Assembly: GCA_026391735.1 (NCBI GenBank)
Contig: JAPLDL010000018.1
Location: 49,670-113,669, forward strand
Reading direction: 5' to 3'
DNA: 64,000 nucleotides
Source of the DNA: Bacteroidota bacterium
GTDB taxonomy: Bacteria; Bacteroidota; Bacteroidia; Bacteroidales; FEN-979
The notes below the pieces were generated by a model that saw only the letters and a list, made by a program, of their open reading frames with translations, was not told where the DNA came from and ran no database searches. This document shows, piece after piece, positions 14,607-23,243 of the stretch (position 1 is its first letter; each line of letters opens with the position of its first letter). Both the position numbers and the translations under genes were made by a program.

Positions 14607-16457
14607 ATGCCTGACACTAAAAGACAAATTATTGAGAAGGAAAGCGTAGTTGTGAAGTTCGTCGGCGACTCCGGCGACGGGATGCAGCTCTCGGGTTCCA
14701 TATTTTCCGATTCGGCCGCCCTGGCCGGGAACGATCTTGCAACCTTCCCTGATTTTCCAGCAGAAATCAGAGCCCCTCAGAACACCGTTGCCGGTGTTTC
14801 CGGCTTCCAGGTCCATATGGGCTCCGAAAAGATCTTCACAACCGGCGATTTGGTTGATGTCCTTGTCTCCATGAACCCTGCATCACTCAAAGCGAACCTT
14901 AAATGGGCCAAGAAAGGTGCAACAATCCTGGTAGACATTGATGCCTTTGATGAAAAATCAATTGAAAAAGCAGGCTACAAACAAAACCCCCTCGAAGACA
15001 ACAGCCTCGAACCCTACCACATGATCAAGGCTCCCATCACAGCCATGACAAAGGAAAGTCTCAAGGATTCTGGTATCGATAACAAAACAGCGGAACGTTC
15101 AAAAAACATGTTCGCTCTCGGTATCTTATATTTCATTTTCAACCGTGACACCAAACTTGCCTTTAAATATTTCGAGGAGCGTTTCAAGAAGAACCCAAAA
15201 ATTGTCGAGATCAACAAGATAGTGATCCAGGCCGGTTATAATTACGCTGAAACGGTAGAGGCGCTTGAATCGGTGATACAGGTTGGCCCTGCCAAAATGG
15301 CTAAAGGCCGTTACCGCAATATCACCGGAAATATTGCCACAGCCTGGGGATTGCTTGCAGCTGCAGAGAAATCGGGCCGCCCCCTTTTCCTTGGCTCCTA
15401 CCCTATTACCCCTGCTACCGAGATCCTGATGGAGCTTTCAAAGCATAAATCCCTTGGGGCAAAGGTATTCCAGGCCGAAGATGAGATTGCAGGGATTTGT
15501 TCAGCGATCGGAGCTTCATATACCGGTTCCCTGGCCTGTACGAGTACTTCGGGACCCGGCCTCTCGCTTAAAAGCGAAGCAATCGGTCTTGCCCTGATAA
15601 CCGAACTTCCTCTTGTGATCGTCGACGTTCAGCGCGGAGGTCCTTCTACCGGCCTTCCAACAAAATCGGAACAGTCTGACCTGATGCAGGCTCTCTTCGG
15701 ACGCAACGGAGAAGGTCCCATTATAGTTATTGCTGCATCCACCCCCGACGATTGCTTTTACATGGCCTATACCGCTGCCAAACTCTCCATGGAACACATG
15801 ACCCCGGCCATCCTACTTACCGATGGCTACCTTGGCTTCGGATCGGCGCTTTTCCGCATTCCAAAAGTGAAAGACCTGCCTCCTATTAAACCCCCTGTTG
15901 CTGAGGCAAATGATAAAAATTACAAGCCATACAAACGTAATGCAGAAACCCTGGTGCGACAATGGGCACTCCCTGGAACCGAAGGACTGCGCCACCGTAT
16001 CGGCGGACTGGAAAAAGAGAATATCACCGGAATAGTCTCCATGGACCCGATGAACCACCAGGTCATGGTTGACCTCAGAGCTGCAAAGGTTGAAAAAATT
16101 GCAGATTTTATTCCGGAACAGGAAATCCACGGAAATAAAAAAGGAGATCTCCTTGTCGTAAGCTGGGGAGGTACTTTCGGTGCAGTTCATTCTGCAGTTA
16201 AACTTGCACAGGCCGAAGGCAAAAGCATCAGCCATGCCCATTTCAAGTATATCAGTCCGCTCCCTAAAAACACCGAAAAAGTCCTGAAAGGCTTTAAAAA
16301 GATCGTTGTTTGCGAACTAAACAGCGGACAATTCGTGAACTACCTGAGGATGAAATTCCCGATGCCGAATATTTCCCAATTCAACAAGGTTCAGGGATTA
16401 CCATTCATGATCAATGAGTTAACTGAAAAATTCACCCAAATCCTGGAGGAAAAATAA
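14607..16457 (+). CDS. korA: 2-oxoacid:ferredoxin oxidoreductase, gamma-alpha fusion subunit (KorA type)
   Basis: 616 residues. Residues 1-190 are the gamma domain (VVKFVGDSGDGMQLSGSIFSD, FPDFPAEIRAP, a typical opening of the fused form); residues about 215-616 are the alpha domain (FLGSYPITPATEILMELSKH, TSTSGPGLSLKSEAIGLA, VQRGGPSTGLPTKSEQSDL). With the beta subunit one base downstream it oxidises a 2-oxoacid, probably 2-oxoglutarate, to the acyl-CoA with ferredoxin as acceptor. This two-gene architecture differs from the four-gene enzyme at 3325-6064, so the window encodes two separate enzymes. Substrate is inferred from family naming only. Confidence 0.9.
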   Translation: MPDTKRQIIEKESVVVKFVGDSGDGMQLSGSIFSDSAALAGNDLATFPDFPAEIRAPQNTVAGVSGFQVHMGSEKIFTTGDLVDVLVSMNPASLKANLKWAKKGATILVDIDAFDEKSIEKAGYKQNPLEDNSLEPYHMIKAPITAMTKESLKDSGIDNKTAERSKNMFALGILYFIFNRDTKLAFKYFEERFKKNPKIVEINKIVIQAGYNYAETVEALESVIQVGPAKMAKGRYRNITGNIATAWGLLAAAEKSGRPLFLGSYPITPATEILMELSKHKSLGAKVFQAEDEIAGICSAIGASYTGSLACTSTSGPGLSLKSEAIGLALITELPLVIVDVQRGGPSTGLPTKSEQSDLMQALFGRNGEGPIIVIAASTPDDCFYMAYTAAKLSMEHMTPAILLTDGYLGFGSALFRIPKVKDLPPIKPPVAEANDKNYKPYKRNAETLVRQWALPGTEGLRHRIGGLEKENITGIVSMDPMNHQVMVDLRAAKVEKIADFIPEQEIHGNKKGDLLVVSWGGTFGAVHSAVKLAQAEGKSISHAHFKYISPLPKNTEKVLKGFKKIVVCELNSGQFVNYLRMKFPMPNISQFNKVQGLPFMINELTEKFTQILEEK

Positions 16458-16458
16458 T

Positions 16459-17499
16459 ATGGATTTCGTAAATACAACCATTGAACGTTCCACCGTTCAG
16501 TTGTCCAAAGCCGATTTTGAAAGCGACCAGATGGTAAAATGGTGCGCAGGTTGCGGCGCTCATGCCATTCTTGCTGCAGTGGAAAGAGTATTCCCGAAAA
16601 TAGGGTACCGTAAAGAGAACTTTTGCATGGTGTCGGGAATCGGCTGCTCATCGCGTTTCCCATACTATGTTAACACATACGGTATTCATGGTATCCATGG
16701 CCGCGCTGCGGCTATCTCCACCGGAGTTAAAATTGCAAACCCCAGGCTCAGTGTCTGGATGGCTACCGGTGACGGAGACTCGCTGGCAATCGGCGGGAAC
16801 CATTTCATTCACGTCATCCGCCGTAATGTAGATATCAATATCCTGCTTTTCAATAACCAGATCTACGGACTCACCAAGGGGCAGTATTCCCCCACCACTC
16901 CCATGGGCAAGGTCACCAAGACTTCTCCCCAGGGAACCATTGAACATCCTTTCAATGTTGGCGAACTCGTTATGGGCGCACAAGGTACGTTCTATGCCCG
17001 TGTTCCCGATAACAATATCACCATGATGACCGAAGCCATGTTCGAAGCAGCCAAGCATGACGGCACCTCCATCATCGAGATCATGCAGAACTGCATCATC
17101 TTCGCCGATAAGGCGCATAATGATGTGATTGGCAAGGAGCATAAGGATGAGAATATGCTCATTGTAAAGAACGGGCAACCTATGACCTGGGGAAAGAACA
17201 ATGAAATGGGACTGGTCCTGAGAAATACCATGCTCGAGGTAGCTGAAATTGGTAAGAATGATGTGACTGCGGATGACATCCTCATCCACGATGCTTATAA
17301 CCCTGATCCGGGAATCCACCTTATGCTTGCAAAACTGGCACCTCCTCATTTCCCGATGGTTTTCGGAGTGATCCGTTCAGCCATGTTCCCAACCTATGAC
17401 GATATGGTGGAAGAACAAATCAAATATGCCAAGGAAACCAGCACTATCAAAAATGTTGACGACCTCCTGAACAGCGGAGATGTTTGGGATATAAAATAA
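16459..17499 (+). CDS. korB: 2-oxoacid:ferredoxin oxidoreductase beta subunit (KorB type)
   Basis: 346 residues. WCAGCGAHAILAAVERVF and GIGCSSRFPYYVNTYG provide the conserved Cys residues for the iron-sulfur cluster; GDGDSLAIGGNHF and NNQIYGLTKGQYSPTT form the thiamine-diphosphate site. It starts one base after the korA stop, so translation is coupled. The length (~340) is that of beta subunits pairing with the gamma-alpha fusion, longer than the 270-residue beta of the first oxidoreductase. No terminator is clear after it. Confidence 0.9.
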   Translation: MDFVNTTIERSTVQLSKADFESDQMVKWCAGCGAHAILAAVERVFPKIGYRKENFCMVSGIGCSSRFPYYVNTYGIHGIHGRAAAISTGVKIANPRLSVWMATGDGDSLAIGGNHFIHVIRRNVDINILLFNNQIYGLTKGQYSPTTPMGKVTKTSPQGTIEHPFNVGELVMGAQGTFYARVPDNNITMMTEAMFEAAKHDGTSIIEIMQNCIIFADKAHNDVIGKEHKDENMLIVKNGQPMTWGKNNEMGLVLRNTMLEVAEIGKNDVTADDILIHDAYNPDPGIHLMLAKLAPPHFPMVFGVIRSAMFPTYDDMVEEQIKYAKETSTIKNVDDLLNSGDVWDIK

Positions 17500-17588
17500 T
17501 GATCCTGAATATTTTTATCGGGAAATCACCGTTCTCATCTTGTGATGATCGTTATGGGCTTCAGTGACCATTTATATAATATTGAATT

Positions 17589-19658
17589 ATGAAGTACCTA
17601 TTTATTCTTCTGTCGCTGGTCTTTGTTGTAAACCAGTCGGAAGCACAGGACTGGCAATGGCTTAACCCGAAACCCCAGTCCAATACACTGAACTCTGTAA
17701 CTTTCTCCGGTCCGGAAACCGGTTTTGCAGCCGGTAACAAAGGGGTCATTTTGAAAACAAGCGATGGAGGGAATACCTGGACAAAGCTTTCGGTGAGCAC
17801 CACAAATAACCTTATGTCGGTTTCTTTTCCCGATGCACTGGAAGGCTTTGCAGTCGGGTTATATGGGACAATTCTCAAAACCACCGACGAAGGCGCCACC
17901 TGGTCGGCCATTTCAACTGATATCCATACAAGCCTTTATTCTGTTTGTTTTCTGAATGCCGATACAGGTTTTGCTGCCGGAGACTTTGGGCTTGTGATTA
18001 AAACGACAGATGGAGGAGCCCATTGGCAAACTTTAAATACCGGAGTCAGCGGTAGCCTGAAATCCGTTTTTATTTACGATTTAAACACCGCATTTGCTGT
18101 TGGCGATAAAGGACTGATCCTGAAAACAACCGATGGCGGACAAACATGGAACCAGCAGGTTACAGGAAGCATAGTCAACATGAAGTCGGTTTGTTTCACC
18201 AGTGCAGGCGAGGGGTATGTGGTTGGGGGAAGTTATCCCCTTGCGGCTGACGGGTTGATCCTGAAAACTGTGGATGGGGGGAACAACTGGAGCATCATCT
18301 CCTGGGGACTCAGCTTTCTGCCTATGAACGTTTCGTTTACCGATGGCAACGCGGGCTATGTCACCGGGTTCGGCGGCATCCTTAAAACTACAGATGCAGG
18401 CATGACCTGGAACATCTTAAATACCGGCTCGGCGAATATGTTAACATCAACCTGTTTTACAGGGCCTGATTTTGGATGCTCGGTAGGGAATCTGGGAACC
18501 ATCATGCAAACCTCCGATGCCGGTACAACCTGGTCCTGTCAGACTTCCGTGACAACAGAAAACCTGTTAAACGGGTGTTTCGTCTCAAACGGTTCTGTTT
18601 TCCTGGCAGGAGCCAATGGTACGGTCATTGAATCATCAGATGCAGGAGCTAACTGGGCACTTCTTAATTCAGGCACAACACTGGACCTTAATTCAATAAT
18701 CTTTACCGACCAGGAAACCGGTTATGCCGTGAGCAGAAAAGGTAAAATCTTTAAAACTATCAATGGAGGAACCTCCTGGGACACTCTCAGTTCGGGTATA
18801 AATTATGATCTTAACTGTGTCTATTTTCTCGATGCCAATATTGGTTTTGTGCTTGGTAATGAAGGGACGATCCTTAAAACAACCAATGCAGGGGCAAGCT
18901 GGGTCTCCACCTATACAGGGTATACCAATTCATTCAATTCCTGCTGGTTTACCGACGCAAACACGGGTTATGCCGCCGGGGCCGGCGGTACCCTGATGAA
19001 AAGCATCGATGGGGGGAATAACTGGAGCATTCTTACCTCTGAAACAACACTGCCTTTAATGTCGGTCCGCTTTTTGAATGCCGATACCGGGTTCGTTGTA
19101 GGTTTTTCAGGGTTGATCCTTTACACTCCGGATGCGGGAGAAACCTGGACCCAGATATTTTCAGCTACCTCTAATAATTTATTTTCACTCACTTTCACCG
19201 GAAAGAATGTAGGTTTTGTCGCAGGATCGCATGGAACAATTCTTAAAACGCTCGACGGAGGACAAACCTGGTTCAACCTGATCTCAGGTATATCAGGTGA
19301 CCTACATTATATTTACTTTACCGATAACCTTACCGGGTATGCAGCCGGCGAAAACGGAACCATTGTAAAAACCATCAACGGAGGAGTCGGTATCGAAGAA
19401 CAGCTGCCAAAAATATCTTTCAGCATCTCTCCCAATCCGGCCAGGGATTATTTTACCCTTGAAATTCCAGGATCTTTAATTGTTGAAAATCAAAACAGTA
19501 TCTGCACCATTTATGATATGACGGGCCGGCAGATTCTCCGGCAAAGCTTGTCGGGAAGCAAATCCGAAATACCTGTTTCGTCTCTTCCGGCAGGCTTATA
19601 TATGGTAAGAGTGAATGTTAATGGAGCTACCGGTTCGGGCAAGCTGATCAGGGAATAA
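17589..19658 (+). CDS. T9SS cargo with Ycf48-like beta-propeller repeats
   Basis: 689 residues. Signal peptide 1-19. Residues about 25-600 consist of some thirteen repeats of roughly 42 residues with the core GFAAGNxGxILKTxDGGxTW, the pattern of Ycf48/photosystem II assembly-factor (BNR-like) propellers, probably forming one or two propellers. From about 607 (ISPNPARDYFTLEIPG to GLYMVRVN) there is a type A T9SS sorting domain. The protein is thus exported through the outer membrane and attached to, or released from, the cell surface. The photosystem name is only a fold label; the function here is unknown. TilS follows after 28 bases. Confidence 0.87.
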   Translation: MKYLFILLSLVFVVNQSEAQDWQWLNPKPQSNTLNSVTFSGPETGFAAGNKGVILKTSDGGNTWTKLSVSTTNNLMSVSFPDALEGFAVGLYGTILKTTDEGATWSAISTDIHTSLYSVCFLNADTGFAAGDFGLVIKTTDGGAHWQTLNTGVSGSLKSVFIYDLNTAFAVGDKGLILKTTDGGQTWNQQVTGSIVNMKSVCFTSAGEGYVVGGSYPLAADGLILKTVDGGNNWSIISWGLSFLPMNVSFTDGNAGYVTGFGGILKTTDAGMTWNILNTGSANMLTSTCFTGPDFGCSVGNLGTIMQTSDAGTTWSCQTSVTTENLLNGCFVSNGSVFLAGANGTVIESSDAGANWALLNSGTTLDLNSIIFTDQETGYAVSRKGKIFKTINGGTSWDTLSSGINYDLNCVYFLDANIGFVLGNEGTILKTTNAGASWVSTYTGYTNSFNSCWFTDANTGYAAGAGGTLMKSIDGGNNWSILTSETTLPLMSVRFLNADTGFVVGFSGLILYTPDAGETWTQIFSATSNNLFSLTFTGKNVGFVAGSHGTILKTLDGGQTWFNLISGISGDLHYIYFTDNLTGYAAGENGTIVKTINGGVGIEEQLPKISFSISPNPARDYFTLEIPGSLIVENQNSICTIYDMTGRQILRQSLSGSKSEIPVSSLPAGLYMVRVNVNGATGSGKLIRE

Positions 19659-19686
19659 TTCCCGACCAGGTCATTATAACCAGGAG

Positions 19687-21018
19687 ATGATCCGCGCATT
19701 TGCTTCCTTTATTAATAAAAATAAACTGTTTTCGGTAACAGACCGGGTGCTTCTTGCTGTTTCAGGCGGGATCGATTCGGTTGTTATGGCTGATCTGTTT
19801 CACCGCTCAGAACTTGATTTCGGCATTGCCCATTGCAACTTCAGCCTCAGGGGAAGAGAAAGCGATGCCGATGAGGATTTTACCCGAAACCTGGCAGCGA
19901 ATTACAAGGTTCCTTTTTTTGTGAGGAAGTTCGACACCTCCGGCTATGCAAGTATGCATAAGATCTCGATCCAGATGGCCGCAAGAGAATTAAGATATGC
20001 CTGGTTTGAGGAGATCCGCTCATCCGAAAAGTTTGATTTCATTTCCACGGCTCACCACCTTGACGACCAGATTGAGACTTTCCTTATTAACATGATAAGG
20101 GGAACCGGGATTTCGGGCCTGCACGGCATCCTGCCGAAACAACGCTTCATTATCAGACCGATGCTCTTTGCAGGCCGGAAAGAAATTGCCTCCTTTGCTT
20201 CTAAGTACAACATCAGCTACCGTGAAGACAGTTCAAACAAGGAGGATAAATACATCCGCAATAACTTGCGACAACATATAATTCCCCTGCTGAAAGAGAT
20301 CAATCCCAATTTCCGGAAAACCCTTACTACGGAGATTAGCATACTGAGGGGATGGGAGCAGCTAGGGATAGTGGAGCTGGAAAAAAATATGAAGAAGGTA
20401 TGCAAATGTCAACCAGGTAAAACGACCATCGATCTTAAGGTCATGAAAGGCTTGTCTCCTCCTGAGCTGTATGCCTGGGAAATCCTCTCAACTTTCAATT
20501 TTAATCCTGAAGTTGTTTCCGCCATCCTATCAATCCCTGAAAGGAAAAGCGGCAAGGTATTCCTTTCGCCGACCCACAGGGCAGTCAAAGACAGGGAAAC
20601 AATCATTGTGCAGCCTCTGAAAAGAAAACCTGTCATACCTGGCAGGAGGATATCCGCAAAAATTAAAAGCATAAGAAAACCTCTGAGATTAACATTTTCT
20701 GTTTCTGATTACACTAATGACTCGAACATTCCCATTGGAAAAGAGTTCGCCAGCCTGGATTTTCATAAGCTCAGCTTTCCTCTGGAAATCAGAAAATGGA
20801 AACCGGGAGACAGGTTTCAACCCTTCGGATTGAAAGGCAGGAAGAAAGTCAGCGACCTGTTGATTAATGAAAAAATTTCACTTCCCGATAAGGAGAATAC
20901 CTATGTGCTCTGCAGTTCAGGAAAAATCGCCTGGGTAATAGGCCACCGGATAGACCAAAATTTCAGGATCACTTCAAAAACGAAGAAGATATATAGCTTG
21001 CAGGCATTGTTTGGGTGA
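19687..21018 (+). CDS. tilS: tRNA(Ile)-lysidine synthetase
   Basis: 443 residues. The N-type ATP pyrophosphatase P-loop SGGIDS is at residues 26-31 (VLLAVSGGIDSVVMADLF), followed by the family segments CNFSLRGRESDADEDF, AHHLDDQIETFLINMIRGTG and YREDSSNKEDKYIRNNLR. The C-terminal TilS domain is seen in WKPGDRFQPFGLKGRKKVSDL. It modifies C34 of the isoleucine CAU tRNA to lysidine, an essential step in reading AUA. It lies 28 bases downstream of a surface-protein gene, with which it has no obvious functional link. Confidence 0.93.
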   Translation: MIRAFASFINKNKLFSVTDRVLLAVSGGIDSVVMADLFHRSELDFGIAHCNFSLRGRESDADEDFTRNLAANYKVPFFVRKFDTSGYASMHKISIQMAARELRYAWFEEIRSSEKFDFISTAHHLDDQIETFLINMIRGTGISGLHGILPKQRFIIRPMLFAGRKEIASFASKYNISYREDSSNKEDKYIRNNLRQHIIPLLKEINPNFRKTLTTEISILRGWEQLGIVELEKNMKKVCKCQPGKTTIDLKVMKGLSPPELYAWEILSTFNFNPEVVSAILSIPERKSGKVFLSPTHRAVKDRETIIVQPLKRKPVIPGRRISAKIKSIRKPLRLTFSVSDYTNDSNIPIGKEFASLDFHKLSFPLEIRKWKPGDRFQPFGLKGRKKVSDLLINEKISLPDKENTYVLCSSGKIAWVIGHRIDQNFRITSKTKKIYSLQALFG

Positions 21019-21063
21019 AATAATTTTTGATACCTTTATCCAACAATACCATGCCTTTTGACT

Positions 21064-22791
21064 ATGAGGCCCTTTCTGATACGGTTTATTATATTGTTTG
21101 TTTTCTCTTGGGGCGGATTTCTTATCGCACAGGATTCCAGCAAGATAGATAGCATTAAGCAGGTTCTGGAAGCTTCTAAAACGATCCAGGATAAATTTAA
21201 ACTGGAACTTGAACTTTCAAAAATCCTTCATGGAATCAACCCCGAGCAGGCCTTGTATTATGGTCTGAACGCAATGCAAATTGCGGAAGTATCCCTTGGA
21301 GACAAGGAACGTTTGAATGCCATGTTATCACTTGCCTGGATATATTATACCAAGACCGACTATTCCAATGCGCTGAATTTTTCGTTTAAAGCCAAAGACC
21401 TGGCCGAGAAGATCCATATGGACCATGAAATAGCATTTTCCCTCGATGCAATCGGGACTATCTATAACGACCTTGGGGACAAAGACAAGTGCTCCGATTA
21501 CTTCTTCCAGGAGCTCAGGATCTATGAGAAAATTAATGATTTTTCGGGCATGTCGCAGGCTTTGAGCAGGATTGGTGTCCTGTATCTGGATATGAAAAAT
21601 TATACAAAAGCCCTCGAATATCTCTCACGGTCACTCGACATTGCAAGGAAACAAAAAGATAACATAGGTATTTCCAGCAACCTGAACAGTATTGCGAATG
21701 TTTATGCAGCTCAGCTTGATTACCAGAAGGCCTTGAAATTTTATATGGAGTCTCTTCAGATTGCTGTTGATATCGGAGATTTGCGCAGGCAGGGTACAAA
21801 TTCCCTTAGTATCGGAACCGTCTACCTGAAGATCAAAAATTATCCCTTGGCAGTTGAATATTTCCGGAAGGCTCTCGGGATCTTTCATAAACTGAATAAT
21901 CATCTGAGGATCGCCCGTTGCCAGATCCAGATTGGTGAATATTACCTTTCGACCAGGGATCCGCTGACAGGGATAACATATGCCGATTCGGCCCTGGAAG
22001 CCGGACAGGAACACGGGTTTAAGGATGTTGCCTACAACGCATCGGAATTGCTTCACCGCTTAAATCTTACAAGGAAGGATACACTCAGGGCTTACCACTA
22101 TGCTATTCTGGAAAGCCAGTGGAAAGACAGTCTTAATAACGGAGAAAAACAGAAGACGCTCACTAAGCTTGAAGTCCAGTATCAGTTTGAAAAGGATCTT
22201 CATACAAAAGCGATTAAACAACAACGAAGGGATTTTGTTGTCATTATTGTTATTATCACTCTGCTTGCACTGGTTATTATACTTTTTCTTGTGTGGACAA
22301 GGCAAAAGGTCAAAGTTAAAAATGCCACCCTCAAGAAACAAAGCCTGGAACAGGAATTGGAGTTCAAGAAGAAGGAACTTGTTCTTCATGTCATGAACCT
22401 GATCAAGAAGAATCAGATCCTTTCTGATTTCTCTGAAAGGCTTGTCAGGATTGAAAGTGAGTCTTCTTCGGCCGAAAGCAGGGATACGATTAAGAAAATT
22501 GCCAGAGAACTGAAAAAATCAGACGATGATGACGTTTGGAAGGAATTGTCGCTCAGGTTCAAAGAAGTTCATGGAGACTTTTACAATACCTTGATGAATA
22601 AATTTCCATCTCTTACTCCCAATGAACTCCGGCTTTGCGCATTTCTTCGCCTGAATATGTCATCCAAAGAAATTGCAGGACTTACCGGACAACAGATAAG
22701 TTCGCTTGAAACCGCCCGTCACCGCCTGAGGCAAAAGCTTGGAATTTCCAATTCAGAGGTTAATCTTGTAACCTTCCTTGCCCAGATCTGA
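21064..22791 (+). CDS. TPR-containing membrane regulator with C-terminal HTH
   Basis: 575 residues from ATG 21064 (TTG 21058 is two codons upstream). A signal peptide (1-21) is followed by about seven tetratricopeptide repeats (about 60-340), a transmembrane helix near 384-405 (VVIIVIITLLALVIILFLVW), a charged coiled coil, and a C-terminal helix-turn-helix of the LuxR/GerE kind (LTPNELRLCAFLRLNMSSKE, then GISNSEVNLVTFLAQI). This topology, periplasmic TPR sensor with cytoplasmic DNA-binding tail and no kinase domain, is a recognised Bacteroidota regulator type. It precedes the giant adhesin module, whose promoter region carries phased repeats, so it may regulate it (inference). A one-mismatch box TACCTTTA lies at 21031-21038 with TTTG at 21010-21013. 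Confidence 0.82.
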   Translation: MRPFLIRFIILFVFSWGGFLIAQDSSKIDSIKQVLEASKTIQDKFKLELELSKILHGINPEQALYYGLNAMQIAEVSLGDKERLNAMLSLAWIYYTKTDYSNALNFSFKAKDLAEKIHMDHEIAFSLDAIGTIYNDLGDKDKCSDYFFQELRIYEKINDFSGMSQALSRIGVLYLDMKNYTKALEYLSRSLDIARKQKDNIGISSNLNSIANVYAAQLDYQKALKFYMESLQIAVDIGDLRRQGTNSLSIGTVYLKIKNYPLAVEYFRKALGIFHKLNNHLRIARCQIQIGEYYLSTRDPLTGITYADSALEAGQEHGFKDVAYNASELLHRLNLTRKDTLRAYHYAILESQWKDSLNNGEKQKTLTKLEVQYQFEKDLHTKAIKQQRRDFVVIIVIITLLALVIILFLVWTRQKVKVKNATLKKQSLEQELEFKKKELVLHVMNLIKKNQILSDFSERLVRIESESSSAESRDTIKKIARELKKSDDDDVWKELSLRFKEVHGDFYNTLMNKFPSLTPNELRLCAFLRLNMSSKEIAGLTGQQISSLETARHRLRQKLGISNSEVNLVTFLAQI

Positions 22792-22910
22792 TTTCTTATC
22801 CTTTTTTCTTTGCTGCCAAGGTCAAATTGTTACTCAAGTAGGGTAATCAAATTATCATGATTATACTTCATATTTGATTTTCAGCTACTTACATTTAGAT
22901 GGATTAAGCC

Positions 22911-22958
22911 TGTACAGGTATTGTACAGGTTTAATTGAGCTGTCATGCAGGTATTGTA
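22911..22958. promoter_or_regulatory. Helically phased direct repeats upstream of the adhesin module
   Basis: TGTACAGG occurs at 22911-22918 and 22922-22929 (11 bases apart), and CAGGTATTGTA at 22915-22925 and 22948-22958 (33 bases apart, three helical turns). TGTACA is self-complementary. The sites end 12 bases before a TTTG (22970-22973), which is 20 bases ahead of GACCTTTG (22994-23001), a one-mismatch -7 box. This is the arrangement expected for activator-binding sites. Confidence 0.45.
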
Positions 22959-23037
22959 AGGGTAAAATATTTGCAAACAGCTTCAGACTGCATGACCTTT
23001 GTCCCGGAAAACATCAGAAGTAAAAATCAGGACCAAT

Positions 23038-23208
23038 ATGGGTAAAATTGAAAACAATAAAGCGAACAAGGGGGAGAGTAAAAAGGAAGAAAAGTCCGAT
23101 GATCTGAAGTTTATTGAAGAATTTATAGAGCAAAAAAAATCTCAGAATAAGATTCTTGAAGAGATTATTGAAAAGATCAAAAAAGCAGATAAACATTCGA
23201 AAAAATAA
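23038..23208 (+). CDS. Small Lys/Glu-rich protein
   Basis: 56 residues from ATG 23038; an in-frame TTG at 22999 would add 13 residues but overlaps the probable promoter. The composition is extremely charged (many Lys and Glu, no Cys or Trp), with a heptad-like amphipathic helix in the second half (FIEEFIEQKK through ILEEIIEKIKKA). It is probably a small helical cytoplasmic protein. It lies 35 bases before the 2261-residue surface protein on the same strand and behind the only promoter-like signal in the region, so the two are probably cotranscribed. Function unknown; the chance that it is not translated is real. Confidence 0.55.
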   Translation: MGKIENNKANKGESKKEEKSDDLKFIEEFIEQKKSQNKILEEIIEKIKKADKHSKK

Positions 23209-23243
23209 CATTTATTAATCCTAACTAACAAAAAATCAAAACA

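Noticed and set aside
17660..19400. Regular ~126-bp repetition, considered as CRISPR or tandem DNA repeat
   Set aside because: It is the protein-level repetition of Ycf48-like propeller blades; the DNA copies are diverged and in frame, with no spacer structure.
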